This document shows positions 8,194 through 18,100 of a DNA stretch of 64,000 nucleotides, piece after piece. The notes below the pieces were generated by a model. It saw nothing but the letters and a program-made list of their open reading frames with translations. It searched no databases and was not told where the DNA came from. How positions within the stretch are numbered: the first letter of the stretch is position 1; each line of letters starts with the position of its first letter. This DNA comes from JAWPMT01 sp965601475 (GTDB lineage Bacteria > Bacteroidota > Bacteroidia > Cytophagales > Cyclobacteriaceae), in assembly GCA_965601475.1 (NCBI GenBank), contig OZ271832.1, forward strand, positions 5,084,001 to 5,148,000, read 5' to 3'. A program made the translations under genes and the position numbers.

Positions 8194-8705
8194 TGGATAT
8201 TGGTACTTTTTCCGGGATGGTTGAAGGTTTCGAAGATGCTGACAATGGCTTTTTCCAAGGCTTCGTTGGCTTTGTTCTTTTTGGCATATTGCTTGAGATC
8301 TACGCTGCCTTGCCAGACGAGCTTTCGGTTCTTACGATTGGTGAGTTCGACCAGCAAAATCGATTCCTGGAATACCCGTGTGTTTACAGTGGAGTAAGCA
8401 CTGAAAGGCACTGGATTGACGTCAGTTCGGGTCCTGCGGGTGGCGACCAGTTCGTATCTCAGTAAGAGATCGGGCTCTTCAGCTGTGACCCGACGGTACC
8501 CCTTTAGAGACATTTCCTCCTGCAGTTTTCGCTCGATGAGGCTGATCAATTGACGGCCTTCGGGAGAAGTTTGCCGGTCACCTACCTTAAAATTGAGTAA
8601 AACGTACGAAGAAAAATTACCTAGTTGATCGTCATTGGTGAAGTGAATAACTTTCGGTGCGCAACTGGCAGCCAGAAACAGAAAAAGTATACTCCATCTG
8701 AACAT
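8190..8705 (-). CDS. DUF4136 lipoprotein
   Basis: A 171-residue protein with a lipoprotein signal (FLFLAASC, lipid-modified Cys at residue 15), followed by a DUF4136 domain. It shows the pattern of that family: a FSSYVLLNF strand, then LISLIERKLQEEMSLKGYRR, then DLLLRYELV. An in-frame ATG nine codons upstream is possible, but 8705 gives the more typical signal peptide. The gene is translationally coupled to the NhaC antiporter downstream, so the two may act together at the envelope. The family's function is not known. Confidence 0.85.
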   Translation of the reverse strand: MFRWSILFLFLAASCAPKVIHFTNDDQLGNFSSYVLLNFKVGDRQTSPEGRQLISLIERKLQEEMSLKGYRRVTAEEPDLLLRYELVATRRTRTDVNPVPFSAYSTVNTRVFQESILLVELTNRKNRKLVWQGSVDLKQYAKKNKANEALEKAIVSIFETFNHPGKSTNIQ

Positions 8706-8735
8706 GCAGCTAAAATAGCTGAATGACTTCAAAGT

Positions 8736-8948
8736 TCACATTGAAGATTTGCTGTCTTCGCGGACCAGGTTGAGGGAGTGCAATATCTTGTCGGCGAGCT
8801 TACGAGAGTTATCCGTGAATTGATAAAGGATTGAAAAGCGTTCCTGGTTAACGCTTTGTGCCATGGTAGCGCTGAAATCTTCCATGCTTCCTTTCTGATA
8901 ATTATCAAGATCAGGGTTGTACCAAATCAATTCCATGCGAAGCAACAT
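8736..8948 (-). CDS. hypothetical protein, 70 residues
   Basis: A short soluble, charged protein with no signal peptide or membrane helix, and Leu-rich helical segments toward the end. The ATG at 8948 (MLLRMELIWYNPD) was preferred to a start 15 codons upstream because it leaves room for a promoter before the divergent monooxygenase gene. It ends 30 bp before the DUF4136 gene on the same strand, so it is probably the first gene of that operon. No family recognised. Confidence 0.6.
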   Translation of the reverse strand: MLLRMELIWYNPDLDNYQKGSMEDFSATMAQSVNQERFSILYQFTDNSRKLADKILHSLNLVREDSKSSM

Positions 8949-9078
8949 TTTTTTCAGTGTTATTGGTCGGCGAGTGATCTTTCTATTGATCATTCAATGT
9001 TGCAAGTTCCATGGATGGCCGCGAATTTGAAATACCCAGTTTTGGGTAATTTTTCTGCCTTATTTTAGGAAATTGGTT

Positions 9079-10239
9079 ATGAAAGTGGATGAAATTAGGG
9101 TAAGGAGTGCATCTGCGGAAGGTGCTGAGGTCTCGTGGTTTGCTCCCATTTGCAATGGTGATTTTGAATTTCTGGGCGAATTTGATGATCGATACAAGAG
9201 CTCCTGGGAAAATATCTCGACGCTTGTCCGGCGAGCCGACCAATTAGGATATCGCAATATTCTATGTCCATCTTCCTATCAGGTAGGGCAGGATACTTTG
9301 CCTTTCGTGTCTGCGATGGCTCCCCTTACTCAGAATATTAATTTCCTGGCCGCTGTGCGCTGCGGTGAGGTCCATCCGCCGATGTTGGCACGGACCTTGG
9401 CTACGATAGATCACATTTTGAAAGGGCGGTTGACCGTCAATATCATCAGCTCTGATCTACCGGGAGAGAAGCTTCCTTCGGCAGCGCGCTATCAAAGATC
9501 CAGAGAGGTGATCGAAATATTGAAGCAGTGCTGGCAGAAAGATGAAATTGATTTTTCGGGCGATTTCTATCAATTGCGACTGCCGACAGAGCCAACCAAG
9601 CCGTACCAGCAGGGGGGCGGCCCGTTGCTGTACTTTGGTGGATATTCACCGGATGGTTTGAAGTTGTGCGCCGAACATTGCGATGTCTATCTCATGTGGC
9701 CGGATCGATTCGATGTGATCAAGCAGCAGATGCAGGACATGAGTGCCCTGGCCGCTGAGCATGGTCGTATTATCGACTTTGGCCTACGAGTACATGTAAT
9801 TGTTCGTGAGACGGAGAATGAGGCGCGTGCAGCTGCTCGCAGGTTGATGAGCAAGATGGACGACAAACTGGGCAACGAGATCAAAGGTCGTGCCCAGGAT
9901 GCGAAATCCCTTGGTGTGGCTAAGCAATCCAGTCTGCGTGAAGGCGCCGATGCCGACGGCTTTGCGGAACCATTCCTTTGGACCGAAATCGGTCGTGCCC
10001 GCTCGGGTTGTGGCGCGGCATTGGTCGGGGATCCCGATCAGGTCTATGAGAAGTTGCAGTCGTATATGCACCTCGGTATTCGGTCATTTATCTTGTCGGG
10101 TTATCCTCATCTTGATGAGAGTGAGCACTTTGCCCGGTATGTTCTGCCAAGAATCAACACCTTCTCCATGCCCGAACTCCAGGGAAGACGTCCCATGGAA
10201 ACCCCAAATACACCATTGGGAAAAGGAAAGCGACGATAA
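9079..10239 (+). CDS. LLM-class flavin-dependent monooxygenase, SsuD-like
   Basis: A 386-residue bacterial-luciferase-like TIM-barrel enzyme using reduced FMN. It resembles alkanesulfonate monooxygenase SsuD, with SWFAPICNGDFEF at the start, the NINFLAAVRCGEVHPPMLART strand, GRLTVNIISSDLPGE and GAALVGDPDQVYEKL. SsuD enzymes release sulfite and an aldehyde from alkanesulfonates, but the LLM class is broad, so the substrate is an inference. The ATG at 9079 was chosen over a TTG two codons upstream. Its stop codon overlaps the ATG of a solute:sodium symporter by one base, so the two are coupled and the symporter probably brings in the substrate. Confidence 0.82.
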   Translation: MKVDEIRVRSASAEGAEVSWFAPICNGDFEFLGEFDDRYKSSWENISTLVRRADQLGYRNILCPSSYQVGQDTLPFVSAMAPLTQNINFLAAVRCGEVHPPMLARTLATIDHILKGRLTVNIISSDLPGEKLPSAARYQRSREVIEILKQCWQKDEIDFSGDFYQLRLPTEPTKPYQQGGGPLLYFGGYSPDGLKLCAEHCDVYLMWPDRFDVIKQQMQDMSALAAEHGRIIDFGLRVHVIVRETENEARAAARRLMSKMDDKLGNEIKGRAQDAKSLGVAKQSSLREGADADGFAEPFLWTEIGRARSGCGAALVGDPDQVYEKLQSYMHLGIRSFILSGYPHLDESEHFARYVLPRINTFSMPELQGRRPMETPNTPLGKGKRR

Positions 10240-11801
10240 TGCTCTATCTCGATTTTGCCATCGTTTTGATCTACTTCGCCGTCATCATGTGGGTGGCGTT
10301 GCGAGGAAAGGTAGCCGATGATGCCTCTTCGGAGGAATACTTCCTAAGCAATAGGTCATTGCGGTGGCCTTCGATTGCACTAAGCACCATCGCAACAAAT
10401 ATTCAGGGTTATCAATTTCTGGGCATGATGGGCTCAGCCTATTTGTATGGACTGGCGCAGGCCAACCTGGAGCTCAATGCCGTGACGGGCCTCTGGATGG
10501 CAGCTTTCATCTTTGTGCCGCTTTATTTGAAGAATCGGGTGGTGACAATCACGCAATTGATCAAGAAGCGGGTAGGGGAGAAAGTGGCGCTTGTTTATTC
10601 CGTATCGAATATTGCGCTGCTTTCAACAGTAGGGCTAGGGGCTGCCTTGTTTTGGGGGGCTTACGCGGCAGACGTAGTCTTTAGTGATATTCTTGTATTC
10701 ATTTCTCCGAATCGTTTGTTGAGGATAGGGTCGATTGTGGCATTCCTTGGCGTTTTTTCGGCCATTTACACGTATTTCGGTGGGCTCAATGCCGTTGTCA
10801 AGACAGACATCATCCAGTTTTTCATTCTGCTTACAGGTGGGGTGATTGTCCTGCTGGTAGCTGTCAACCAGCTCGGCGGTTGGTCGGAACTCTATGCAAG
10901 GCCTGAAACTTCGCGTCTGATGCATCTGCACTTGCCTGCCGACCACCCGCAACTACCATGGACCCTGATCTTTGGCCTCTTCTTGCTGAACATCAACTAT
11001 TGGTGTGCCAACCAGAGCGTGATTCAAAGGTCGCTGGCGGCGCGTTCGCTCAAAGAGGCGCAGGTCGGCTTGATGGCTGGAGGAATGATGAAATACCTGA
11101 TGGCCGTGGTAATTGTTGTTCCTGGTATCGCTTTGGTTGGAATAGTAGGCCAGACTGGACTTTCAGAACCGGATCAGGCATTTCCTTACCTGGTATCGCG
11201 ATTCCTGCCATCTGGGGTGAGAGGTATCATACTTTGTGCGCTCTTTGCTTCGCTGATGAGCACCGTGGATTCTCTATTCAATTCAATCGCCACGCTCTGG
11301 TCCATTGATATATACAAGGAAAAACTGAATCCGCAGGCCACAGATCAGGAATTGGTCACTGCTGGCCGCAAGACGATTCTTGTTACTTTGGTGAGTGGGG
11401 TCATTGTCGGTTGGATACTCTTATATGTGAAGCTGGAAGACCCGGCCTCTGCTTTCACCCATACACTTAATTCAATTCGCTACTATGTGAACTGTGGTAT
11501 AGTTGTGATCATCTGCAGTGTGGTCTTTATGGTGGCCCCTAAGCCGGTACCGATTCTCATTGCTTTTGTGCTGACGATTGTCGGACAACTCCTGAGTCAG
11601 TTCGCCTGGCCGGACATGAATTATTTTGTCCGTGCAGGGTGGGTCATTGGCATTTCGCTGTTGGTTGTTGGTTTTTTGGCTAGGGAGAGGGGTAGATTTC
11701 CTGGTCTTAACAATAATTTAACGTACTCGAATAATTCCATCAAAAATATGGGCTTTGGCCTTTTGATATCTCTCTTATTAATTCATATGCTATTTCACTA
11801 A
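10239..11801 (+). CDS. solute:sodium symporter (SSS family)
   Basis: A 520-residue inner-membrane protein with about 13-14 hydrophobic segments, of normal length for the SSS/SLC5 family. Family marks are the N-terminal SSEEYFLSNRSLRWPSIALS, NIQGYQFLGM, the FGGLNAVVKTDIIQF segment and LFASLMSTVDSLFNSIATLW. The residues SSEEYF...NRSL are typical of sugar and sialic-acid type symporters, but substrate cannot be read from sequence. Coupling to the SsuD-like monooxygenase suggests uptake of that enzyme's substrate, perhaps a sulfonate. Confidence 0.88.
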   Translation: MLYLDFAIVLIYFAVIMWVALRGKVADDASSEEYFLSNRSLRWPSIALSTIATNIQGYQFLGMMGSAYLYGLAQANLELNAVTGLWMAAFIFVPLYLKNRVVTITQLIKKRVGEKVALVYSVSNIALLSTVGLGAALFWGAYAADVVFSDILVFISPNRLLRIGSIVAFLGVFSAIYTYFGGLNAVVKTDIIQFFILLTGGVIVLLVAVNQLGGWSELYARPETSRLMHLHLPADHPQLPWTLIFGLFLLNINYWCANQSVIQRSLAARSLKEAQVGLMAGGMMKYLMAVVIVVPGIALVGIVGQTGLSEPDQAFPYLVSRFLPSGVRGIILCALFASLMSTVDSLFNSIATLWSIDIYKEKLNPQATDQELVTAGRKTILVTLVSGVIVGWILLYVKLEDPASAFTHTLNSIRYYVNCGIVVIICSVVFMVAPKPVPILIAFVLTIVGQLLSQFAWPDMNYFVRAGWVIGISLLVVGFLARERGRFPGLNNNLTYSNNSIKNMGFGLLISLLLIHMLFH

Positions 11802-11827
11802 AATATTATTCGCCTGGAGGGCACTAT

Positions 11828-11929
11828 ATGGGAGAGGTCAATTGTCAGGTAGCTGATAAAATGTACTCAATCCGAAACAAAAAACTTAGGTATTCGCTTT
11901 ATAAGATTGTAAAAAATATCAATATTTGA
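11828..11929 (+). CDS. candidate small protein, 33 residues
   Basis: An ATG at 11828 is preceded by GGAGG (11816-11820) at a 7-nt spacing, which is unusual in a genome where such sites are rare. It opens a 33-residue basic frame rich in Lys, Tyr, Ile and Asn (ending YKIVKNINI). A hairpin terminator starts 15 bp after its stop. A ribosome-binding site, short frame and terminator together suggest a real transcript. The alternative is a small RNA or 3' UTR of the symporter gene. Confidence 0.35.
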   Translation: MGEVNCQVADKMYSIRNKKLRYSLYKIVKNINI

Positions 11930-11944
11930 GTCTTGGCGGTGTTA

Positions 11945-11980
11945 GGGTCTCTCGCAGTTCTTCTGAGGGGCCCTTTTTTT
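11945..11980 (+). terminator. rho-independent terminator
   Basis: GGGTCTCTC (11945-11953) pairs with GAGGGGCCC (11965-11973), with G-T pairs in the stem, and seven T residues follow. It ends the monooxygenase-symporter transcript and the small frame before it. The 12000-12119 stretch after it holds only the MFS promoter region. Confidence 0.75.
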
Positions 11981-12119
11981 ATGCCCTTTCATTTTTTGAT
12001 TTACATAGAACGTTTGAATTGCCTGGGTTTGCCGTTGGTCATCGCATAGGGATCGTCTGTTGCAGAATTGTATCATTTGAACGCTAATTGCGTAGCATAG
12101 GAAAACTTCAAGGATTCCT

Positions 12120-13367
12120 TTGGCTTATCGAAAGCAAGATTATGTTGTGATCATTTCCCTATGGTCGGTAATGTTCGTCTCCAGTACGCAGTTCTTTATC
12201 ATGTCGCCGCTGCTGCCACAAGTCGCGCGCCAGTTCTGTGTGGAGGATGGACTCTTGGGAACGCTCATCGGTATCTACTCTTTTTCATTGGGAGTGTCGG
12301 CTCTTTTCGCAGGTATCTTATCTGACAAGCTGGGCCGAAGGAGGATATTGACGATGGGGTCGGGTTTTATGGGACTGATCTTGATCCTTCACGCTGTGGC
12401 AGCGGATTTCTACTCGCTGCTCTTTCTTCGATTCCTTGCTGGGATTTGTGGAGGCCTGCTCACAGGTTCTTGCGTTGCCTATGTGAGGGACTATTTCCCT
12501 TTTGAGAAACGCGGCAAGGCCAATGGATGGGTTTTGACCGGCAGTGCCGTAGGTCAGTTGTTGGGTATTCCCGTAGGTATTCTTCTGGCGGACTATTTCG
12601 GGGTGCAAGGTCCTTTTGTCTTACTAGGTACCATATTGCTTATTGCTTTTGCCATGATCAGAAAGCTCCTACCGGAAGCATTGACGGGCTATGAGACAAG
12701 CTACTCCATTCAGTTTCACTCACTATTTGAAGAATATGGTCGCCTGATCCAACAGAAGTTCTATCAGAAGGCTGCGCTAGGCTACGGGCTCATGTTCTTC
12801 AGTGTCACGGCCTACCTTGTATACTTCCCTCAGTGGCTGGAGCAAACCAAGGCAGCAACTCCAGAGCAACTTGCCTTCCTGTTTCTTGTCGGTGGTGCGG
12901 CGACCTTGGTCGCGGGTCCGGTTGCAGGTTGGCTGTCAGATAAAGGTGGAAGAATCCCTGTTGCGTTGACTTCCAGTTTGTCACTCGCTGGGGCCATGGG
13001 CATCAGTCTTTTCTTTCAACTGGATGTGTTTTCTGCGTCTTTGGTCTTCTTTGCTGTGATGTTGTTCATGTCGGCCAGGTCAGTCGCCTACCAGTCGATG
13101 ATCTCGGATAAAACTTGCGACCTGCACCGAGGAAAAAGCCTCAATCTGTTGATAGCTACGGGACAAGTGGGTATGGTACTTGGATCGGTCCTGTCAGGAC
13201 CCATTTACGCAGATTTCGGCTTTGAAGCCAACGCTATTTTGGCAGGGATCACATCGATAGCAATGGGCATCGTCCTGGTCAGCAAATGGCCCCGACCAAG
13301 AACAGTAGTTGACACGGGTTTTGAAAAGGTCGAAACCACCAATCAGCTGCAGCCGGCGGGAGACTAG
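12120..13367 (+). CDS. MFS transporter
   Basis: A 415-residue major facilitator with 12 predicted helices. The loop 2-3 motif appears as GILSDKLGRRRILTMG and its weaker counterpart in the second half as GWLSDKGGRIPVAL, which supports the two-fold repeat. The motif after helix 5, GSAVGQLLGIPVGILLADYFG, resembles drug:H+ antiporters of the DHA1 group, so efflux is likely, but the substrate is unknown. No ATG fits the start of the first helix, so the TTG at 12120 is the likely start. It converges on and overlaps the DUF763 gene by 4 bp. Confidence 0.87.
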   Translation: MAYRKQDYVVIISLWSVMFVSSTQFFIMSPLLPQVARQFCVEDGLLGTLIGIYSFSLGVSALFAGILSDKLGRRRILTMGSGFMGLILILHAVAADFYSLLFLRFLAGICGGLLTGSCVAYVRDYFPFEKRGKANGWVLTGSAVGQLLGIPVGILLADYFGVQGPFVLLGTILLIAFAMIRKLLPEALTGYETSYSIQFHSLFEEYGRLIQQKFYQKAALGYGLMFFSVTAYLVYFPQWLEQTKAATPEQLAFLFLVGGAATLVAGPVAGWLSDKGGRIPVALTSSLSLAGAMGISLFFQLDVFSASLVFFAVMLFMSARSVAYQSMISDKTCDLHRGKSLNLLIATGQVGMVLGSVLSGPIYADFGFEANAILAGITSIAMGIVLVSKWPRPRTVVDTGFEKVETTNQLQPAGD

Positions 13368-14566
13368 AAAAGGTCGAGTTGTGGATTGCGCGGTGGTTTG
13401 GCCCATCCCTGCACAGTGCGTCCACCATACTTCCATGAATCGCGCCGCTCTTGCTCAATCACGTCCTCAAGTTGCCCTGATGGTTTAAAATTGGACTCCA
13501 TTCTTTTGGCGGCCTCTGAGAGACTCCTTATCGCTTTCATTTTATCCGAATGGCCGATTTTGGCACGCTCGATGGATGATTTCAATAAGGATATACTTTC
13601 GTCATAGGTCTTTGTAGGCACTGGGAAAGGATGACCGTCCTTACCACCATGGGCAAAAGAGAACCTCGCAGGGTCCCGGAACCGGCTGGGCGTACCATAA
13701 ATCACTTCACTCACCAGTGTCAGGGATTGCAACGTTCTTGGCCCAAGCCCCTGGACCAATAGTAGTGATTCAAAATCCTGGGTTGGAAGATCTTGTGCCA
13801 ATGCAAGGACGGTCCCCAGTCTTTTCAGATCGACATCCTTACCCTTGACATCATGGTGTGCGGGGAGTTTTATCTTTCGGATTTCCCGGATCATCTTCTC
13901 TGGATGTGCGGAGGCAATGTCCACAATGCCGTCTCTTGTTTCTCCGGCCGCGTGATCGGTTAGGTTTAGGATTGGCCCTTGTGACCTTCCATAGACGAAG
14001 GTATGTGGCTCATTGATGTAATCTTTAAGATCCCGGGAGTGCCAATGGTATCGCCGGGCATACCCTGTGGTAGCGTTCATGCCTTGTTGTACAACAGCCC
14101 ATTCCCCCTGGCTGCTTAGGATAAACGAGTGCAGATAGATCTGAAACCCATCCTGAATGGCAGTATTGTCGACTTTGGCTGTGAGTCGGCTGCTCTTCAC
14201 GAGTGCATTGCCGTCCAATCCGGTCTTCTCGGCAATGGCGATCAATTCCTGGGGTGTCTGTCGGGAGTGTTTGCCTCGTCCTCCACAGATAAAAATTCCC
14301 AATTCTTTGGATCGGGGATTGATGGCTGATTTCAGTGCACCCATGACTGAGGTAGTAATGCCGCTGCTGTGCCAGTCCATCCCCAGCACACAGCCCAGCG
14401 ACTGGAACCATGCGGGGTCACTCAGGCGCTTGATCACTTCCCGCTGTCCATATTCAATAATCAGCGCTTCGACGATGGCGCCCCCTAGTTTGGACATGCG
14501 CTCGGCCAGCCAACGTGGCACACGGCCATTGTGGAGCGGGAGGTCTGCGTATCCTGATTTATTCAT
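13364..14566 (-). CDS. DUF763 domain-containing protein
   Basis: A 400-residue protein of the DUF763 family, found patchily in archaea and bacteria. Recognisable parts are SGYADLPLHNGRVPRWLAERM at the N-terminus, LGCVLGMDWHSSGITTS, ICGGRGKHSRQTP and the helix-hairpin-helix-like GLGPRTLQSLTLVSEVIYG with FRDPARFSFAHGGKDGHPFPVP. The HhH-like stretch hints at nucleic-acid contact, and no activity is established. It starts 3 bp after the YoeB toxin stop, so it is cotranscribed with the toxin-antitoxin pair. Its end overlaps the convergent MFS gene by 4 bp. Confidence 0.88.
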   Translation of the reverse strand: MNKSGYADLPLHNGRVPRWLAERMSKLGGAIVEALIIEYGQREVIKRLSDPAWFQSLGCVLGMDWHSSGITTSVMGALKSAINPRSKELGIFICGGRGKHSRQTPQELIAIAEKTGLDGNALVKSSRLTAKVDNTAIQDGFQIYLHSFILSSQGEWAVVQQGMNATTGYARRYHWHSRDLKDYINEPHTFVYGRSQGPILNLTDHAAGETRDGIVDIASAHPEKMIREIRKIKLPAHHDVKGKDVDLKRLGTVLALAQDLPTQDFESLLLVQGLGPRTLQSLTLVSEVIYGTPSRFRDPARFSFAHGGKDGHPFPVPTKTYDESISLLKSSIERAKIGHSDKMKAIRSLSEAAKRMESNFKPSGQLEDVIEQERRDSWKYGGRTVQGWAKPPRNPQLDLF

Positions 14567-14569
14567 TTC

Positions 14570-14824
14570 TCAATAATGGTATCGGCATGCCGTGATTACC
14601 AAAGTTTGATGTTCTACCATGTAAACCAACCTATGTTCTCCATCGATTCTGCGAGACCAAAACCCTTGCAGTTGATGCTTCAGGGGTTCGGGATTACCTA
14701 TTCCTTCAAAAGGAGTGCGCAGGCAGCTTCTGATTAATTCGTTGATTCGTTTCAGCTTCTTTCTATCCACTTTTTGCCAATACAGATAATCATCCCAGGC
14801 CTCTTCAGTCCAGGATAGCGTCAT
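14570..14824 (-). CDS. yoeB: YoeB-family toxin (ribosome-dependent mRNA interferase)
   Basis: An 84-residue protein at the normal YoeB length. The RelE-fold features are plain: WTEEAWDDYLYWQ at the start, the GIGNPEPLKHQLQGFWSRRIDGEHRLVY core, and the C-terminal ACRYHY. The catalytic set of E. coli YoeB (Glu46, Arg65, His83, Tyr84) has counterparts here in the Glu of NPEP, an Arg of SRRID or EHRLVY, and the terminal His-Tyr. YoeB cleaves mRNA in the ribosomal A site. The start overlaps the antitoxin stop by 4 bp. Confidence 0.93.
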   Translation of the reverse strand: MTLSWTEEAWDDYLYWQKVDRKKLKRINELIRSCLRTPFEGIGNPEPLKHQLQGFWSRRIDGEHRLVYMVEHQTLVITACRYHY

Positions 14825-15072
14825 TCTTCAATTAGGTCCTTGGACTGATAATCGCCGGCTTTAGCCTTTTTGGCAGACATCAGCAATCGCTCTTTATTCT
14901 TCCCGGAGAGCAAGTAATGGGTTTCCTTGAGGGCGTTGTATTCCTCCAGGGAAACCATAACGATATCCTTTCTGCCTTTTCTGGTGATAACAACTTCCTC
15001 AACATCATCGACCACCTTGTCCAACCAACCTTTGAGATTTTCTCTTAGCTCTGTATAATTTACTATTTTCAT
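14821..15072 (-). CDS. yefM: YefM-family antitoxin
   Basis: An 83-residue Phd/YefM antitoxin. The N-terminal DNA-binding part begins IVNYTELRENLKGWLDKVVDD, followed by VVITRKGRKDIVMVSLEEYNALKET, and the C-terminal tail wraps the toxin. It neutralises YoeB and represses its own promoter. It is the first gene of the yefM-yoeB-DUF763 operon and has a matching operator directly upstream. Confidence 0.93.
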   Translation of the reverse strand: MKIVNYTELRENLKGWLDKVVDDVEEVVITRKGRKDIVMVSLEEYNALKETHYLLSGKNKERLLMSAKKAKAGDYQSKDLIEE

Positions 15073-15074
15073 AA

Positions 15075-15095
15075 TTACGTACTTTTTTACGTACT
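15075..15095 (-). promoter_or_regulatory. YefM operator candidate
   Basis: Two identical palindromic hexamers TACGTA lie at 15076-15081 and 15088-15093, 12 bp centre to centre, within 25 bp upstream of the yefM ATG. YefM-YoeB operators of enterobacteria have two palindromes with a similar TGTACA core at one-turn spacing, so this is the likely autoregulatory site. Confidence 0.65.
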
Positions 15096-15126
15096 ATAAA
15101 ATTAACGGTATTTCCAACGCAATGGA

Positions 15127-18100
15127 TCACCATCTGGTCATTACTTTGGGATTGACATTGACGGGTGCATCGCCAAATCTATTTTTAATACCCAGTTTTT
15201 CCATCCAATCAGTTTCAAGCATGGGGTAGCCAAAATCTTCTACCACTTTGCCTCGAATACGGTAGAACCCACGTCCCTGGATAGGGTACTTTCTGGCGAC
15301 AGGAGGGAAGTGAACCGTATCAAAAACATGTCCATGGGCATCGTAAAACGTGCCAAAGTGCATGCGCTTGCCGTCTTTGGTGCTGGTGTCTTTGGTGGTG
15401 ACGAGGTAGCCGACCATTTCTACTTTTTGGGAGAGCTTTGGCATAAGTTGCGCAGCCATGGTATCACCAAGGTGGTCTGTTTCAAGTAGTAAGTAGGGAT
15501 CACAAAGGGGGAACCCCAGTAGTTCCATTTCATCGAAGGCGTCTTCCATGGGTTCTTGTCGCAGGAAGGGAAGGTCGTAGGTCTCAGGTTCTTCTTCGAA
15601 TAAGTTGGTGAAGTAGACTTTGGGGCTTTTCTTGCCAAAATACAGTTGTGCCTGCCAGAGCAATTCCTTCTTGTTTTTGCCGGTAAACCGAAATGCTCCG
15701 ATTCGGATAAGAATACGCAGCTGTTCGAGGCCAATGGGAATCCTCCGGATGAAATTGTCGAGGCTTCGGTATGGGCCGTTTTGTGCCCTTTCGAGATGAA
15801 TGATCTCCCCAATCTTTTGCTGAAGGTCCTTCAAATGAATGAATCCAATATAAATGGACTTCCCGAGGATTGTCGTGAGGTACTCGCTGTGGTTGATGCA
15901 CGGTGGCTCCACACTTGCGCCCCACATTCTTGCTTCGTGAAAGTAGAACTCGGTCTTGTAAAACCCACCGAAGTTATTGATGACACCTACCATGAATTCC
16001 AGGGGGTAATGTGCCTTTAAATAGAGGCTTTGGTAGCTTTCCACAGCATAGCTGGCCGAGTGGCCTTTGGAAAAAGAATAACCTGAAAAACTTTCGATCT
16101 CAAACCACACCCGATCAGTGATAGGGTCGGGATAGCCCTTGGTTTTGCAATTGAGGAAAAACTGATCTCTTACTTTCTGAAATTCTTTGCGTGAGCGATA
16201 TTTTCCCGACATGCCTCTACGCAACACATCTGCTTCGGTGAGGGTGAGGCCCGCAAAATGATGAGCTACCTTGATCACATCTTCCTGATAGACCATCACG
16301 CCATACGTGTCTTCCATCAGTTCATACATTTTGGGGTGTATGGTCTCGTAGGCTTTTCCCTGCTTTACGGCATGGTGGCGCTCAATATAAGCCCTCATCA
16401 TACCGGATCTGGCTACTCCCGGACGTATGATAGAGCTGGCGGCCACCAGCGTGATGTAATCCTGGCATTCCAGTTTGCCCAGTAGCATGCGCATGGCTGG
16501 GGATTCTACATAAAAGCACCCCATCGTATTACCTTTTTCTAGGAGTGAGCGAATCTTGGGATCTTCTTTGAATTCGTGGAACCGATCAATGTCTTCTTTG
16601 ATGCCCTGGTTTTTTTGGACGATGGATATGGTGTCTTTGATATGCCCCAGTCCCCGTTGGCTGAGGATGTCGAATTTATATATGCCCATATCCTCTGCTG
16701 CGTGCATCTCCAAATGTGCGACTGGGTAGCCTTTGGGAGGAAGGTCCAGGGCGGTGTATTGATAAATGGGCTTTTCGGTGATGAGCACCCCTCCGGCATG
16801 AATAGAAATGTGTGCGGGCATGCCCTGCATAAGGTCTGCATATTTGAAGACCAGCGAGGATACTTCGTCAGGCCTGCGATCATTGGGGTATTGGATGATC
16901 TTGTCTATTTCTTCTTTTGGCAGTCCAAAGACTTTAGCCAGTTCCCGGATATTAGATCGGCCTTTGTACGTGGTGTGTGTACCTAGCAGGCAGACATGGT
17001 TGGGGTCATATTGATCGAAAATGTAGTCGTAAACCCTGTCCCTGTCTCTCCATGAAAAGTCCATGTCGAAGTCAGGAGGTGAACTACGCTCAGGGTTGAG
17101 AAACCGCTCAAAATAAAGATCCAAATCGATGGGGTCGGTGTTGGTAATGCCCAGGCAGTAGGCGATGAGACTGTTGGCACCACTGCCTCGTCCTACATAT
17201 TCGTACCCTTGCTCGCGGGCATGTCTTACGATATCATAACTAATGAGGTAATAGGCTTCAAAACTTTTTTGGCTGATGATACTGATTTCGCGATCAAACC
17301 TTTCCTGTGTAATGGCATTGGCTCGATGTCCATATCTGTGTTCATAGCCCTTTTTTGCTTCCGCCAGCAGGTATTCACGATCGTCCTTTTTTGAGTTGGT
17401 TACGGAAAAGCACTGTTTGTTTTTGTCTGTGCCCAACGGAATATCGAAATGGCAGCTCTCCAGAATTTTTCTGGCATTTCGGATGAGTTGAGGATGATTG
17501 TCATATTGCTTTTGCAAGTGAGCTTCAGGCATCATGACTTCATGCTGGTCCGCTTGAAGTTCGGGGGAGAGTTTGCTGAGAATCGTATTTTGATCGATGG
17601 CTCTTAGCAACCGATGGATGTTATAGGCTTGTTTGTTTTTATGCTCACTATGGAAGGTGACAGGCTGCCAGGCGACTAATTTAGATGATGGGATGCGCTG
17701 TCGATGTGGTCCGCGGTCGACACAGTTTCGGAAAATTTTGTTGCGTTCTTTGGGACGGATGCCAACCCACTCGTTTTCCTCCAGCCAATCGGGTAGGTTG
17801 GTGAGGGGATAAATAAAATAGGTGTGGGGAAGGGTCGGAGCACGTTGAGGAAGCGGGTTTTTGCTGAGGTTGTGGCTCGATAAAAAACGATTGAGGTGGA
17901 GAAAGCCTTCATTGTTTTGAGCTAAACCGATATAGAGCAAATCATTTTCCTGGCGGAATTCAATACCCAGTGCAACTTCAAGATCCCACTCGCTACGATT
18001 TTCATTGCAAATCCTCAGGAAGTCGATGTATCCCGAAGTATTGTTGATATCTGTCAGGACCAGCTTTCTTACCTTATGCTTTTTGGCTTCCGCAAATAAG

